A stretch of DNA of 64,000 nucleotides, taken from NCBI RefSeq assembly GCF_039522525.1, contig NZ_BAAADO010000002.1:62001-126000 (forward strand), given 5' to 3'. Numbering within the stretch: the first letter of the stretch is position 1; the number at the start of each line of letters is the position of its first letter. This stretch comes from Salinibacillus aidingensis (GTDB taxonomy: Bacteria > Bacillota > Bacilli > Bacillales > Alkalibacillaceae). The notes under the pieces were generated by a model, which saw nothing but the letters and a program-made list of their open reading frames with translations, did not search any database and was not told the DNA's origin. Position numbers and translations under genes: made by a program. Of this stretch, positions 35,919 through 45,102 are shown piece after piece.

Positions 35919-36701
35919 TTATTTGTTTTGGAATGATGCCGGCCTTTTTTCAATAAAGGCCTTCGTTCCTTCCTGTTTATCCTCTGTTCCAAACACAACA
36001 GCCTGCGATAATTTTTCCATCCACATTGCCGTACTCTCATCGATATCAAATCCTTTGTGAACGGCCATTTTAGCTAAGTGGATAGCAATCGGTCCTTTCT
36101 TTAAAATCTCTGTTGCTACGCCCTGGGCTTTTTCAGTCAGGCTGTCTTCTTCAGGTACATAATAGCTGGCTAACCCAATTCGTTCGGCCTCTTTTCCATC
36201 AATCATTTTTCCCGTTAAAATCATATCCAGTGCACGCCCTTTGCCAATGATCCGTGCCATTCGCTGAGTACCGCCGGCTCCCGGTATAATCCCCAGATTG
36301 AGCTCAGGTAAACCGAATTTCGCTCTGTGGCCAGCAATACGAATATCACAAGCCATGGCTAATTCACACCCACCTCCCAGGGCAAATCCCTGAACAACCG
36401 CAATGGTGGCCTTTGTTGAATTTTCAATTTTAGAATAAAGAGCCTGCATACCGGGAACAATGGCTTCCAGAGGTTCTTTTTCATGTAGTTGCTTAATATC
36501 TGCACCTGCAGCAAACGACTTTTCCCCTGCACTTTGAATTATGATTACTTTTGTATCCTGACTTTTTTCTGCTATATCCAAGGCCTGATCAATTTCTTCA
36601 AGCATGGCTGCGTCTAAAGCATTGCGTACTTCCGGACGATTAAGGGTTATCCAAAAAATACCTTCTTCTGTTTGGATATCGACATTTTGAAATTGATTCA
36701 T
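35919..36701 (-). CDS. Enoyl-CoA hydratase/isomerase
   Basis: A 260-residue crotonase-fold protein: oxyanion-hole SFAAGADIKQL and GFALGGGCELAMACD, then LPELNLGIIPGAGGTQR with the second catalytic glutamate region. It hydrates trans-2-enoyl-CoA. It lies between the 3-hydroxyacyl-CoA dehydrogenase and acyl-CoA dehydrogenase genes. Confidence 0.93.
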   Translation of the reverse strand: MNQFQNVDIQTEEGIFWITLNRPEVRNALDAAMLEEIDQALDIAEKSQDTKVIIIQSAGEKSFAAGADIKQLHEKEPLEAIVPGMQALYSKIENSTKATIAVVQGFALGGGCELAMACDIRIAGHRAKFGLPELNLGIIPGAGGTQRMARIIGKGRALDMILTGKMIDGKEAERIGLASYYVPEEDSLTEKAQGVATEILKKGPIAIHLAKMAVHKGFDIDESTAMWMEKLSQAVVFGTEDKQEGTKAFIEKRPASFQNK

Positions 36702-36716
36702 GATTTCACCCTTCTT

Positions 36717-37562
36717 TTAAGAATAGTTGTAAAACCCTTTTCCTGATTTTTTACCAAGCCGACCTGCCTTCACATACTTTGTGAGGATTGGTGAAGGACG
36801 GTATTTTTCACCCAATGTTTGATGGAGATATTCCATATTGCGAAGACGGGAATCAAGGCCTACTAAATCCGCCAGTTCAAGCGGACCCATTGGGTGATTT
36901 AATCCGAGTTTCATAGCTTTATCTATATCCTCTGCACTTGCAACACCCTCCATAAACATGTTCATGGCTTCATTCCCGATCAAACAATTCATCCGGGAGG
37001 TCACAAATCCAGGGAATTCATTGACTTCAACCATTTCTTTTTGAATCTGATTGGAAATCGTTCTGACCTGATCAACAGTCTCATCTGATGTATCCAGACC
37101 ACGAATCACTTCAATAAGCTTCATTTTGTGTACAGGATTAAAAAAGTGCATCGCCACAACTTTATCTGGACGGGAGGTTTGTGCACCAATCTCAGTTGGA
37201 CTCATCGTTGAGGTATTCGTGGCAAGAATCGCTTCCGGCTTACAAATTTCATCAAGTTGCTGAAAAATAGAAATCTTTAAATCTATTTTTTCAAGAACAG
37301 CCTCTACGACGACATCAGCGTTTTTGGCCGCCTTTGTCAGATCTGTTTCAAAATGCAGATTCTCCAGCGCCGTATGATAAACTTCCTTTGTTAAAAATCC
37401 TTTATCACAGCTCTTTTCAAGAAGAGACTCAATGTCACGTTCAGCCTTCTCAAGGGCCTCTTCTTTAACATCATTCACAAAAACCTCATATCCGGAAATC
37501 GCAAATGCATAAGCAATCCCCTTTCCCATCACTCCTGCACCAACAACAGCGGATTGATTCAT
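36717..37562 (-). CDS. 3-hydroxyacyl-CoA dehydrogenase
   Basis: A 281-residue single-function dehydrogenase. The NAD-binding GAGVMGKGIAYAFA is followed by AMHFFNPVHKMKLIEV with the catalytic histidine and FPGFVTSRMNCLIGNEA. It oxidises 3-hydroxybutyryl-CoA-type substrates. It overlaps the TRAP permease stop by 4 bases (ATGA), so uptake and oxidation are coupled in translation. Confidence 0.94.
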   Translation of the reverse strand: MNQSAVVGAGVMGKGIAYAFAISGYEVFVNDVKEEALEKAERDIESLLEKSCDKGFLTKEVYHTALENLHFETDLTKAAKNADVVVEAVLEKIDLKISIFQQLDEICKPEAILATNTSTMSPTEIGAQTSRPDKVVAMHFFNPVHKMKLIEVIRGLDTSDETVDQVRTISNQIQKEMVEVNEFPGFVTSRMNCLIGNEAMNMFMEGVASAEDIDKAMKLGLNHPMGPLELADLVGLDSRLRNMEYLHQTLGEKYRPSPILTKYVKAGRLGKKSGKGFYNYS

Positions 37563-39526
37563 GACGACATCTCCTTTGCATTACTAGAATTACTACTAGT
37601 TAGTAAGTCCTTTCTAAATGTTTTTTGAAGAAAATAGATGCTTACCAGAACGATAACACCTATAATGTCCGAGTAAATTCCCGGGATAGTCATTCCGATG
37701 GCTCCTGCAAATAAAAGCATTCTTTCATACCAAAATGCGTGTCGAAGCACCCAGCCTTCAGCAGCGCAGGCAATGCCAATAACACCAATAATAGCTGTAA
37801 TAACTGATGGAATAATCTGAGATGCAGATCCGATTAACAGAAGCTGTTCTCCATATACAAACAGGTAAGGTACGATATATGCTGTAATGCCTAATCGTAC
37901 AGCAGTCATACCTGTTTTCATCGGTTCAGACCCCGCAATTCCCGCTCCGGTAAATGCGGCAAGTGCTACTGGTGGTGTAATAGCTGACAATGATGCAAAG
38001 TAAAAGACAAATAAATGAGCAGCAACCGGTGTTACACCAAGCTCTATTAATGCGGGAATGGTTAAAGGTACCTGTACAATATACGCAGCAACTGTTGGTA
38101 ATCCCATGCCAAGAATGATACTTGCAATCATCGTAAATATAAGCGCAATCAGTAAGATACCGCCAGATAATTCAATAATCAGACTGCTGAACTTCAGTCC
38201 AATACCCGTTAAACCTATCATTCCTATGATTAATCCCGCTGCGGCACATGCGATAACAGTTTCCAGGGACGCCTTTGCTCCAAGGTCTAAAGCCTTCACG
38301 ATTTGCTTCCCTGAAAGTCTGGTAGAAGCCTGAATAGCTGCCACTAAAATGGTGCTTATAATAGCATAAAGCCCTGCCTTCATAGGTGAACTTCCACCCA
38401 CAAGCATAACGACAATGACAACCAGAGGAATCAGGAAGTGGAAACCTTTCTTAAAGATTCCCCATGTGCCTGGCAGTTCTTCCTTTTTAATACCCACCAT
38501 TCTATTCCGTCTTGCACGCAGGTCTACTTGCAAAAACAGTGATAGATAATAAAGAACAGCTGGAATAATTGCAGCTACAGCCAATTCCATATACGGAACC
38601 CCTAAATACGCAGCAATAATAAATGCCGATGCTCCCATAATCGGCGGCATAATTTGGCCACCAGCTGAAGACACAGCCTCTACAGCAGCTGCAAAGTAGT
38701 TTCTATAGCCTGTTTTTTTCATCAGTGGAATTGTAAATGCACCTGTTGTGGCTGTATTCGCAACAGCACTTCCTGAAATGGTACCAAGTATGGAGCTTCC
38801 AACAATGGCTGTTTTAGCCGGGCCTCCCCGATACTGTCCCATGGCTGAGACAGACAGATTGATAAAGAAATTTCCGGCACCGGAAACCTCAAGAAATTTT
38901 CCAAATAAAACAAAAAGGAATATAAAGGTTGCAGATACACCCAGTGCTGTTCCAAACACACCATTTGTTGTATAAAATAAATGATCCATAATCCACATGG
39001 TTGTAAATTCCCGATGCCCTAATGCTCCAGTAATAAAATGGCCAAAGAATCCGTAGGCCAGAAAGATAAAAACCAGCACAACGAGCGTCTTCCCTATTAC
39101 TCTTCTGGTAGCCTCAATTAACGTAAACATCGCAATAAAACCAAGAACAATTTCTAAACTTGTTAATTGCTCAATATAGCTCATACGAGATTGGATCTCC
39201 TGAGCGTTAAAGACAAAATATGAATAAGAGACGATTGATAAAATCATTAATAACCAATCGTACCAATGTAACTTCTCTTTACCTGCTTTTTTTGTTGGCC
39301 GATAGATGGCAAATACCAGAACTAAGGCAAAACCCAAATGTGCAGAACGCTGAAGTATGGACTCAAATACGCCAAACAGCCCTGTGTACAAATGGAAAAT
39401 AGACATGGCAATGGCTATTATGGATATTAGTTTGCCTGCAAATCCTTTCAACGCACGCAATTTTTCATTGGTCACTTCCGTCTGGTTCTGCTGAATATCA
39501 TCCAGGTCAACATGGTTTCCCGCCAT
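37559..39526 (-). CDS. TRAP transporter, fused 4TM/12TM permease
   Basis: A 655-residue membrane protein in which the small (DctQ-like) and large (DctM-like) TRAP subunits are fused, as usual for TAXI-type systems. The N-terminal four segments are followed by GSSILGTISGSAVANTATTG and MGLPTVAAYIVQVPL motifs of the large subunit. It works with the TAXI binding protein encoded upstream, driven by a sodium gradient. CGAGGAGG precedes the ATG. Confidence 0.92.
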   Translation of the reverse strand: MAGNHVDLDDIQQNQTEVTNEKLRALKGFAGKLISIIAIAMSIFHLYTGLFGVFESILQRSAHLGFALVLVFAIYRPTKKAGKEKLHWYDWLLMILSIVSYSYFVFNAQEIQSRMSYIEQLTSLEIVLGFIAMFTLIEATRRVIGKTLVVLVFIFLAYGFFGHFITGALGHREFTTMWIMDHLFYTTNGVFGTALGVSATFIFLFVLFGKFLEVSGAGNFFINLSVSAMGQYRGGPAKTAIVGSSILGTISGSAVANTATTGAFTIPLMKKTGYRNYFAAAVEAVSSAGGQIMPPIMGASAFIIAAYLGVPYMELAVAAIIPAVLYYLSLFLQVDLRARRNRMVGIKKEELPGTWGIFKKGFHFLIPLVVIVVMLVGGSSPMKAGLYAIISTILVAAIQASTRLSGKQIVKALDLGAKASLETVIACAAAGLIIGMIGLTGIGLKFSSLIIELSGGILLIALIFTMIASIILGMGLPTVAAYIVQVPLTIPALIELGVTPVAAHLFVFYFASLSAITPPVALAAFTGAGIAGSEPMKTGMTAVRLGITAYIVPYLFVYGEQLLLIGSASQIIPSVITAIIGVIGIACAAEGWVLRHAFWYERMLLFAGAIGMTIPGIYSDIIGVIVLVSIYFLQKTFRKDLLTSSNSSNAKEMSS

Positions 39527-39558
39527 ATCATCCCTCCTCGGGAGAAGCTTAGAACGAG

Positions 39559-40566
39559 CTATTCCAATACTCCTATCTCCTTATAATATTTTTCTGCACC
39601 AGGGTGTAATTCTCCAACACTATTTTTCACCGAATACTCGGCGTTAAAGTCACTCATTACTTTAGAGATATCTTCCCAGGAATCTCTTTCTTCAATGATC
39701 ATTTTTGTTAACTTATAAATGGTATCTTCACTCATCAAATTATTGTTTGCTAACAGTACAGTATATCCGGCTGTGGTTAGGACATCTTCTGACTGGTTTG
39801 GATACGTACCAGCAGGGATGGTGTGTTCAAGATACCCTTCATTTTGGGCATGAAGTGCTTCAACAGTCTCTTTTTTAAGTGGTATAAATCGAAGCCCTAA
39901 TGTTGTATCTAATTCCTGATATACGGCAACAGGTGCTGACAGCATTCCTGTAATGGCATCTATGTGCCCATCCCTAAGTAAATCTGCACCATCAGATGTT
40001 CCTACATATTCAATACCTTCGAGGTCGTCATAGCTCATATCATTCAATTTAAGGATCTCCTGAAATGCAAGTTCACCACTGTAGCCTTTAATACCTGGAC
40101 TAACCGTTTTACCCGCTAAATCTTCAACAGAATGTATATCTGAGTCAGCACGAACGGCAATATGAAAAACATTTGGGTACAGTGTAGCAACCGTGCTTAC
40201 GTTTGTTATCGGTTCTTCAAATGCTTTCTCTCCATTCAATGCTTCTGGTACGGTCTGCCCGTTACTAAAAGCAATATGAAATTTATCCTGCCCTAAGCCA
40301 AGTAGATTAGATATAGACCCCCCTTCTACAATGGTTGTAGATGAGTCAGGGAATAGATCATTCATTTTGTCTGACATTGCACCTGATAATGTATACCAAA
40401 ACCCCCCTTGGGTAGCTGAACCAAACGTCATTTCACCAGGGACTCCACCAGCTGTATTGTCCCCTTGCCCGTTATTATTTGAACCTGCCCCTCCTGATGA
40501 GGAACAGCCTATTAAAATTCCTGCCATAAAAATAGTAGCTGACAGTAACCAAATCACTTTTTTCAT
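39559..40566 (-). CDS. TAXI-family TRAP solute-binding lipoprotein
   Basis: A 335-residue lipoprotein. A basic start and hydrophobic stretch end in the lipobox GILIGC with cysteine 21, followed by a glycine/asparagine-rich linker. The binding domain begins MTFGSATQGGFWYTLSGA and includes GYSGELAFQEIL and DGHIDAITG, typical of TAXI proteins. Ligands of such proteins are mostly unknown; the neighbours here point to a short carboxylic or keto acid. The start at 40566 has GAAGGAGG upstream; longer frames do not. Confidence 0.92.
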   Translation of the reverse strand: MKKVIWLLSATIFMAGILIGCSSSGGAGSNNNGQGDNTAGGVPGEMTFGSATQGGFWYTLSGAMSDKMNDLFPDSSTTIVEGGSISNLLGLGQDKFHIAFSNGQTVPEALNGEKAFEEPITNVSTVATLYPNVFHIAVRADSDIHSVEDLAGKTVSPGIKGYSGELAFQEILKLNDMSYDDLEGIEYVGTSDGADLLRDGHIDAITGMLSAPVAVYQELDTTLGLRFIPLKKETVEALHAQNEGYLEHTIPAGTYPNQSEDVLTTAGYTVLLANNNLMSEDTIYKLTKMIIEERDSWEDISKVMSDFNAEYSVKNSVGELHPGAEKYYKEIGVLE

Positions 40567-40579
40567 ATTGAGACCTCCT

Positions 40580-41221
40580 TCACAGTTTAATTTTCTCTTT
40601 AAATTCAGCACCAGTAATATCCCGAAGCTCAGACATAGATATATCTGATAATTTTTCAATCAGTACCGGGCCATCATCTGTAAACTTAAAAACCGCATGC
40701 TCTGTAACTAACATTTCTGCCTTCCTGATTCCACTGCTTGGAAAGGTTAGCTTTTCTACTAATTTTGGTTGATGGTTTTTGGCCTGATGAGTAGAAGCAA
40801 TAATGATTTTCTTCGCCCCTGCCACAAGATCCATCGCACCACCAACACCTAATATACTCTTACCTGGAACAGCCCAATTGGCAATCTCTCCATAACGATC
40901 AACCTGGAGGGCACCTAAAACCGCTGCATCTACGTGACCGCCACGTATGATGACAAAGGAATCAGCACTATCAAATAACGAAGCGCCAGTATCCATTGTA
41001 ATCGGTTTCTTGCTCGCGCTGATTAAATCCATGTTTACATTTTCTTCATCTGGTGTTGGACCGATTCCCAGCAAACCATTTTCCGATTGTAAATAAACTT
41101 TCTTACCATCCAAATAATCCGGAATTAAGGTAGGAATGCCAACACCAAGATTGACAACGGCACCTTCCGGAAGTTCTTCTACAACTCTTTTGGCGATTTT
41201 GATTCGATTAGATTGACTCAA
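40580..41221 (-). CDS. scoB: 3-oxoacid CoA-transferase subunit B
   Basis: A 213-residue class I CoA transferase small subunit: VNLGVGIPTLIPDYL, the catalytic glutamate in LQSENGLLGIGP, and GGAMDLVAGAKK. It moves CoA between acyl-CoA and a free acid, activating the imported acid without ATP. Its start overlaps subunit A by 14 bases. Confidence 0.94.
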   Translation of the reverse strand: MSQSNRIKIAKRVVEELPEGAVVNLGVGIPTLIPDYLDGKKVYLQSENGLLGIGPTPDEENVNMDLISASKKPITMDTGASLFDSADSFVIIRGGHVDAAVLGALQVDRYGEIANWAVPGKSILGVGGAMDLVAGAKKIIIASTHQAKNHQPKLVEKLTFPSSGIRKAEMLVTEHAVFKFTDDGPVLIEKLSDISMSELRDITGAEFKEKIKL

Positions 41222-41894
41222 TATAGACCCCTCCCTTTTTCACGTATTTACTTTCCACTACGTAATCAACAAATAAATGAGGGGTTACTACTTGATGAGG
41301 GTCGATTTCTCCAGCTTCAACAATTTCATCGACTTCTGCGATTACAGTCTTGGCTGCTGTTGCCATTAGTGGGTTGAAATTTCTTGCGGTGTGGTCATAG
41401 ATGAGGTTTCCGAGTGTATCCGCTTTCAAAGATTTAATAATGGCTACGTCTCCTTTGATAGCTTTTTCAAGTATATATCTCTCTCCATCAATCACTTTCT
41501 CTTCTTTTCCTTCAGCAATTTTTGTCCCTACAGCCGTCCTGGTATAGAAGCCGCCAATTCCTGCTCCACCGCATCGAATCGCTTCTGCTAATGTGCCTTG
41601 GGGGACTAATTCAATTTCCAGATTTCCATTATTCCAGGCCTCCACTGCATCACGATTAGTGGTAAAATAGGATCCGACTGCCTTTTTTAAATTTCCGGCC
41701 AGTAGTAACTTGCCAAGTCCTCTGCCTGCCTCTCCCAGATTATTACTGACTACGGTTAAATCCGTTTTATCTGATTCAGCAATTTCATCAAGAAGTGTCA
41801 AAGGGGTTCCTGATAATCCAAACCCTCCAACAAGTAATGTATCCCCATTTTTAATTACATTAAGAGCATCACTTGAGTTTATTAACTTTTTCAT
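41208..41894 (-). CDS. scoA: 3-oxoacid CoA-transferase subunit A
   Basis: A 228-residue class I CoA transferase large subunit: GGFGLSGTPLTLLDEIAES, VVSNNLGEAGRGLGKLL and GGAGIGGFYTRTAVGT. It is the first gene of the eight-gene operon, behind AAGGGAGG. Subunits A and B together probably activate acetoacetate, butyrate or a related acid brought in by the TAXI/TRAP system. Confidence 0.94.
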   Translation of the reverse strand: MKKLINSSDALNVIKNGDTLLVGGFGLSGTPLTLLDEIAESDKTDLTVVSNNLGEAGRGLGKLLLAGNLKKAVGSYFTTNRDAVEAWNNGNLEIELVPQGTLAEAIRCGGAGIGGFYTRTAVGTKIAEGKEEKVIDGERYILEKAIKGDVAIIKSLKADTLGNLIYDHTARNFNPLMATAAKTVIAEVDEIVEAGEIDPHQVVTPHLFVDYVVESKYVKKGGVYIESI

Positions 41895-41972
41895 TCTTAT
41901 GTCCTCCCTTATAATGTACAGTTCTAGAGATATATGGATTGCCAGGTCATCACCTTCCTTTTAAAAATGACA

Positions 41973-41993
41973 TAATTCCGCAATGTGGAATTA
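41973..41993. promoter_or_regulatory. IclR-type palindromic operator
   Basis: TAATTCC and GGAATTA are perfect 7-base arms around GCAATGT. The TTCCGC...GTGGAA form resembles operators of IclR-family regulators. It lies just downstream of the scoA promoter, where bound protein would block transcription. Confidence 0.65.
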
Positions 41994-42015
41994 AGATTCT
42001 GTTTTTCTAAATTTG

Positions 42016-42044
42016 ATTATAATTAAATTTTTCTAAAAATTCAA
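42016..42044 (-). promoter_or_regulatory. Sigma-A promoter of the CoA-transferase/TRAP/beta-oxidation operon
   Basis: The minus strand reads TTGAAT (42044-42039), a 17-base spacer, and TATAAT (42021-42016). It is about 120 bases from the scoA start. The stretch 42045-42201 upstream has no other feature. Confidence 0.78.
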
Positions 42045-42201
42045 TATAAAAATAAAACTTTTTAGGAATCACAGCTAAAGGTTTTTTTAAGAATTGTTGG
42101 TAATTCCCCGTGCTCTCCCTGATTTCACTGATAGAATATCTATATCATATAGTGACATCCACCCCCATTTCCTGATAAGATACTACTACTGACTAAAAAT
42201 C

Positions 42202-42232
42202 ATTCGACAAAATTCGGGTGGTGACAGGCACC
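42202..42232. repeat. REP-like repeat, type 1, forward
   Basis: Perfect copy in the leader of nhaC, with its GGCACC end 8 bases before the ribosome site. Confidence 0.92.
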
Positions 42233-42255
42233 ATACCCGAAAAGGAGGTTTACAT

Positions 42256-43716
42256 ATGCCAAACAATGAAGATATAGATAAAGCTACGGGTGGAGCAGTT
42301 GTTCAATCATTGGAATTCAGGCTGGGGGCATTTGGTGCGGCCATTCCCCTGTTGTTTTTTGTAATATGGGCGATCACCATTAGTGTACTCCAGCTTTCCT
42401 CCGAAGTTGGGCTTGTTCTAGGGGCCATTATGGGGCTGACCCTGGGACTTTTCTTTTCAAAGAGTAAATGGGAGGATTATGCTCAGGGATTGTTTGATGG
42501 ACTGGCACAGCCGGTTGGTGTCATTGCCATTGTTGCCTGGTTTTATGCCGGAATGTTTGCACAAGTATTACAGGTTGGCGGGCTTGTTGAAGGACTGGTA
42601 TGGATTGGATCCATTACAGGATTGAGTGGAGGATTGTTCGTTGCAATGACCTTCCTTCTGTCTGCAACTTTTTCAACCGCGGTGGGAACTGGATATGGAA
42701 CGGTGGTTGCTTTCAGTACGCTGATGTATCCATCCGGTATTGCTGTTGGAGCAGACCCTCTCTTTATGTTCGCTGCAATCCTGGCCGGGGCTGTTTTTGG
42801 TGATAACCTGGCACCGGTTTCCGACACGACCATTGTATCGGCTGTTACCCAGGATGCAGACGTTCCCGGAGTAGTCCGCTCACGTTTTAAATATTCGATT
42901 GCCGCCGCGATTCCAACTTTCCTATTATTTGCGATATTTGGCGGGGGCGGCAATGTTCAAGGTAATCAGGCCGCAATTAGCTCTATGGCTGAATCCATTT
43001 CACCAAATGGACTGATTATGCTTGTTCCCTTTGCTCTCGTGCTATTTTTAGCCTTGCGGGGACACCATTTGCTGACATCCCTGACATGGGGAATTGTGTT
43101 TGCCATTGCGCTCATTGCTATTCTGAATATCAAGCCATTGACACAAATTCTGAATTTTAATCCTGAATCGGATATGATTGTAGAAGGTGCATTAGTATCG
43201 GGGATCACCAGCTATTTTAATATGGCTGTTTTGATTCTGCTCATTGTTGCAGCCAGTCATCTATTGAAGCTGGGCGGTACGATGGAAGTGATTACAGGTA
43301 TGATGATTAAATGGATTAAAAAATCTGTACGTAGAGCAGAAATCGCCATGTGGAGCATTGTTGCCCTGCTAAATAGTGCCATAACGATTAATACGGCGGC
43401 TGAAATTGCTGCGGCTCCTTTTGTACGAGAGCTTGGAACCAGGTATAAGATTCACCGTTATCGCAGAGCCAATATGCTGGACGCCATCACCTCAGCATTG
43501 GGATACATTTTTCCCTGGGGTGCGCCTGTCCTTTTGGGCTGGTCAACCATCCAGTCAATGCAGGAGCAATATGAATGGCTCCCTGTTGTGAATCCAACGT
43601 CCGTCTTTCCTTTTGTCTTTCAAGGCTGGTTCCTCGTCATCATCATGCTGGTTGCTGCCTTAACTGGCTGGGGGCTTCGGTATGAAGGGAAGAATGGTGA
43701 AGAAGTTCGCGGGTGA
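42256..43716 (+). CDS. NhaC-family Na+/H+ antiporter
   Basis: A 486-residue membrane protein with about twelve hydrophobic segments. Family features include GTGYGTVVAFSTLMYPSG, GAVFGDNLAPVSDTTIVSA and the matching NTAAEIAAAPFVRELG in the second half. It exchanges sodium for protons or acts on a related amine/carboxylate pair. AAAGGAGG is 7 bases before the ATG. Between the ribosome site and its own weakly defined promoter lies a REP-like repeat, and a second repeat begins directly after the TGA stop. Confidence 0.88.
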   Translation: MPNNEDIDKATGGAVVQSLEFRLGAFGAAIPLLFFVIWAITISVLQLSSEVGLVLGAIMGLTLGLFFSKSKWEDYAQGLFDGLAQPVGVIAIVAWFYAGMFAQVLQVGGLVEGLVWIGSITGLSGGLFVAMTFLLSATFSTAVGTGYGTVVAFSTLMYPSGIAVGADPLFMFAAILAGAVFGDNLAPVSDTTIVSAVTQDADVPGVVRSRFKYSIAAAIPTFLLFAIFGGGGNVQGNQAAISSMAESISPNGLIMLVPFALVLFLALRGHHLLTSLTWGIVFAIALIAILNIKPLTQILNFNPESDMIVEGALVSGITSYFNMAVLILLIVAASHLLKLGGTMEVITGMMIKWIKKSVRRAEIAMWSIVALLNSAITINTAAEIAAAPFVRELGTRYKIHRYRRANMLDAITSALGYIFPWGAPVLLGWSTIQSMQEQYEWLPVVNPTSVFPFVFQGWFLVIIMLVAALTGWGLRYEGKNGEEVRG

Positions 43717-43872
43717 GGTGCCTGTCACCACCCGAAATCGCACGAACTTTGTCGATTTTTATTTGACGACAAACGTTCCTGATAGATGTAAAAAGGGGTA
43801 TGACAATACATATGTCATACCCCTTACTTATTCCGTATGCAATTCGACAAAATTCGGGTCGTGACAGGCACC
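43717..43872. repeat. Inverted REP-like pair (REPIN-like), 156 bp
   Basis: A reverse copy with an internal variant (43717-43757) and a forward type 1 copy (43842-43872) face each other, with GGTGCC at both outer ends. The pair fills the gap between two convergent genes; its left end touches the nhaC stop and its right end lies 3 bases from the thrC stop. Confidence 0.85.
43789..43825. terminator. Terminator between convergent nhaC and thrC
   Basis: A 13-bp stem (AAGGGGTATGACA and complement) with a seven-base loop, five T residues on the minus strand, and ACTTATT on the plus strand. It lies in the spacer of the repeat pair. Confidence 0.85.
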
Positions 43873-43875
43873 AGC

Positions 43876-45081
43876 CTATAGTGTATCATTCTTCTCCAGC
43901 ATCTCAGGATCTACCTGAACAGTGTCCGGATACTTTATGCCGGCTCCTGTGTTTAATCCTACTACGGTCTCATTTTGCCCAATCCAGCCTTCCTCCCGCA
44001 GTTTGCGGATAGCGACAAATGTGGCTGCTCCCTCTGGGCATACGAAGCTTCCTTCCAAGCCTGCTATTTTTTCCTGTTCGTCCAAAATGGCTTGATCATC
44101 TACAGCCACCGCACATCCATCCGTATCATATAGGGCATCCAGCACAAGAAAATCTCCCAGGGCTTTAGGCACATTAATACCAAAGGCAAGTGTTGATGAA
44201 TCATTCCAGAACTCTGATTCACGCTCCCCATTCTCCCAGGCTTGCACAATAGGGGCACATCCTGTTGACTGAACCGCAACCAATCTAGGTAATGAACCTT
44301 CAACCAAGCCCAGTGTTTTTAATTCCTTCAGAGCCTTATAAATGCCGATCAGACCCACTCCACCACCTGTTGGGTATACGATAACATCAGGAAGCTTCCA
44401 ATTGAGTTGCTCGGCAATTTCCAGCCCCATTGTTTTCTTTCCTTCTATCCGGTAAGGTTCCTTTAAGGTTGAGGCATCGTACAGGTTATAATCCTTTACA
44501 GCCTTCCCCACAATTTTTCCAGCGTCACTAATGAGGCCATTCACTAAATAAAGATTAGATCCGGATAAGGATACTTCTGTTCTGGTAATCTCCGGAGCAT
44601 CCTTGGGCATAACAATGGTGGATTGAAGTCCGGCCCTCGCACTATATAAAGACCATGCAGCCCCGGCATTTCCATTCGTGGGCATCGCAAGCTCATCCAC
44701 TCCTATTTCTGTTGCTTTTGATACACCGACTGCCGCGCCTCTCGCTTTAAATGACCCCGTAGGAATCAGTCCTTCATCCTTCATATAGAGATTTTCAAGC
44801 GACATGTCCTCCCCTAGATTGGTAAAGGAAACAAGCGGTGTCATTCCTTCCCCTAAGGACACGACATTTTCACGATCTTCAACAGGAAGAAGCTCATGAT
44901 ACCTCCATATAGAGTTTTCCCGTCCCTTCAGATCCTCAGCAGTAAAATTCTTCTGCAACTCATCAAGATTATAATCTACCAGGAGCGGCGAACCGCACGA
45001 GCACAATTGATGCTGCTCCTTCGTATGAAACTCCTTCCCGCATTTCGGACAATAAAGATGCGAAACATAACTGTATTTCAT
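43876..45081 (-). CDS. thrC: Threonine synthase
   Basis: A PLP enzyme of about 401 residues. An N-terminal zinc ribbon (CPKC...CSCG) precedes the fold type II domain with the Schiff-base lysine in PTGSFKARGA and the phosphate loop PTGGGVGLIG. It converts phosphohomoserine to threonine. The zinc ribbon and isolated position (no hom or thrB) leave open a related PLP lyase activity. The start at 45081 has GGGAGGGG upstream. Confidence 0.85.
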   Translation of the reverse strand: MKYSYVSHLYCPKCGKEFHTKEQHQLCSCGSPLLVDYNLDELQKNFTAEDLKGRENSIWRYHELLPVEDRENVVSLGEGMTPLVSFTNLGEDMSLENLYMKDEGLIPTGSFKARGAAVGVSKATEIGVDELAMPTNGNAGAAWSLYSARAGLQSTIVMPKDAPEITRTEVSLSGSNLYLVNGLISDAGKIVGKAVKDYNLYDASTLKEPYRIEGKKTMGLEIAEQLNWKLPDVIVYPTGGGVGLIGIYKALKELKTLGLVEGSLPRLVAVQSTGCAPIVQAWENGERESEFWNDSSTLAFGINVPKALGDFLVLDALYDTDGCAVAVDDQAILDEQEKIAGLEGSFVCPEGAATFVAIRKLREEGWIGQNETVVGLNTGAGIKYPDTVQVDPEMLEKNDTL

Positions 45082-45102
45082 GAAAACCCCTCCCATTAAT
45101 GA

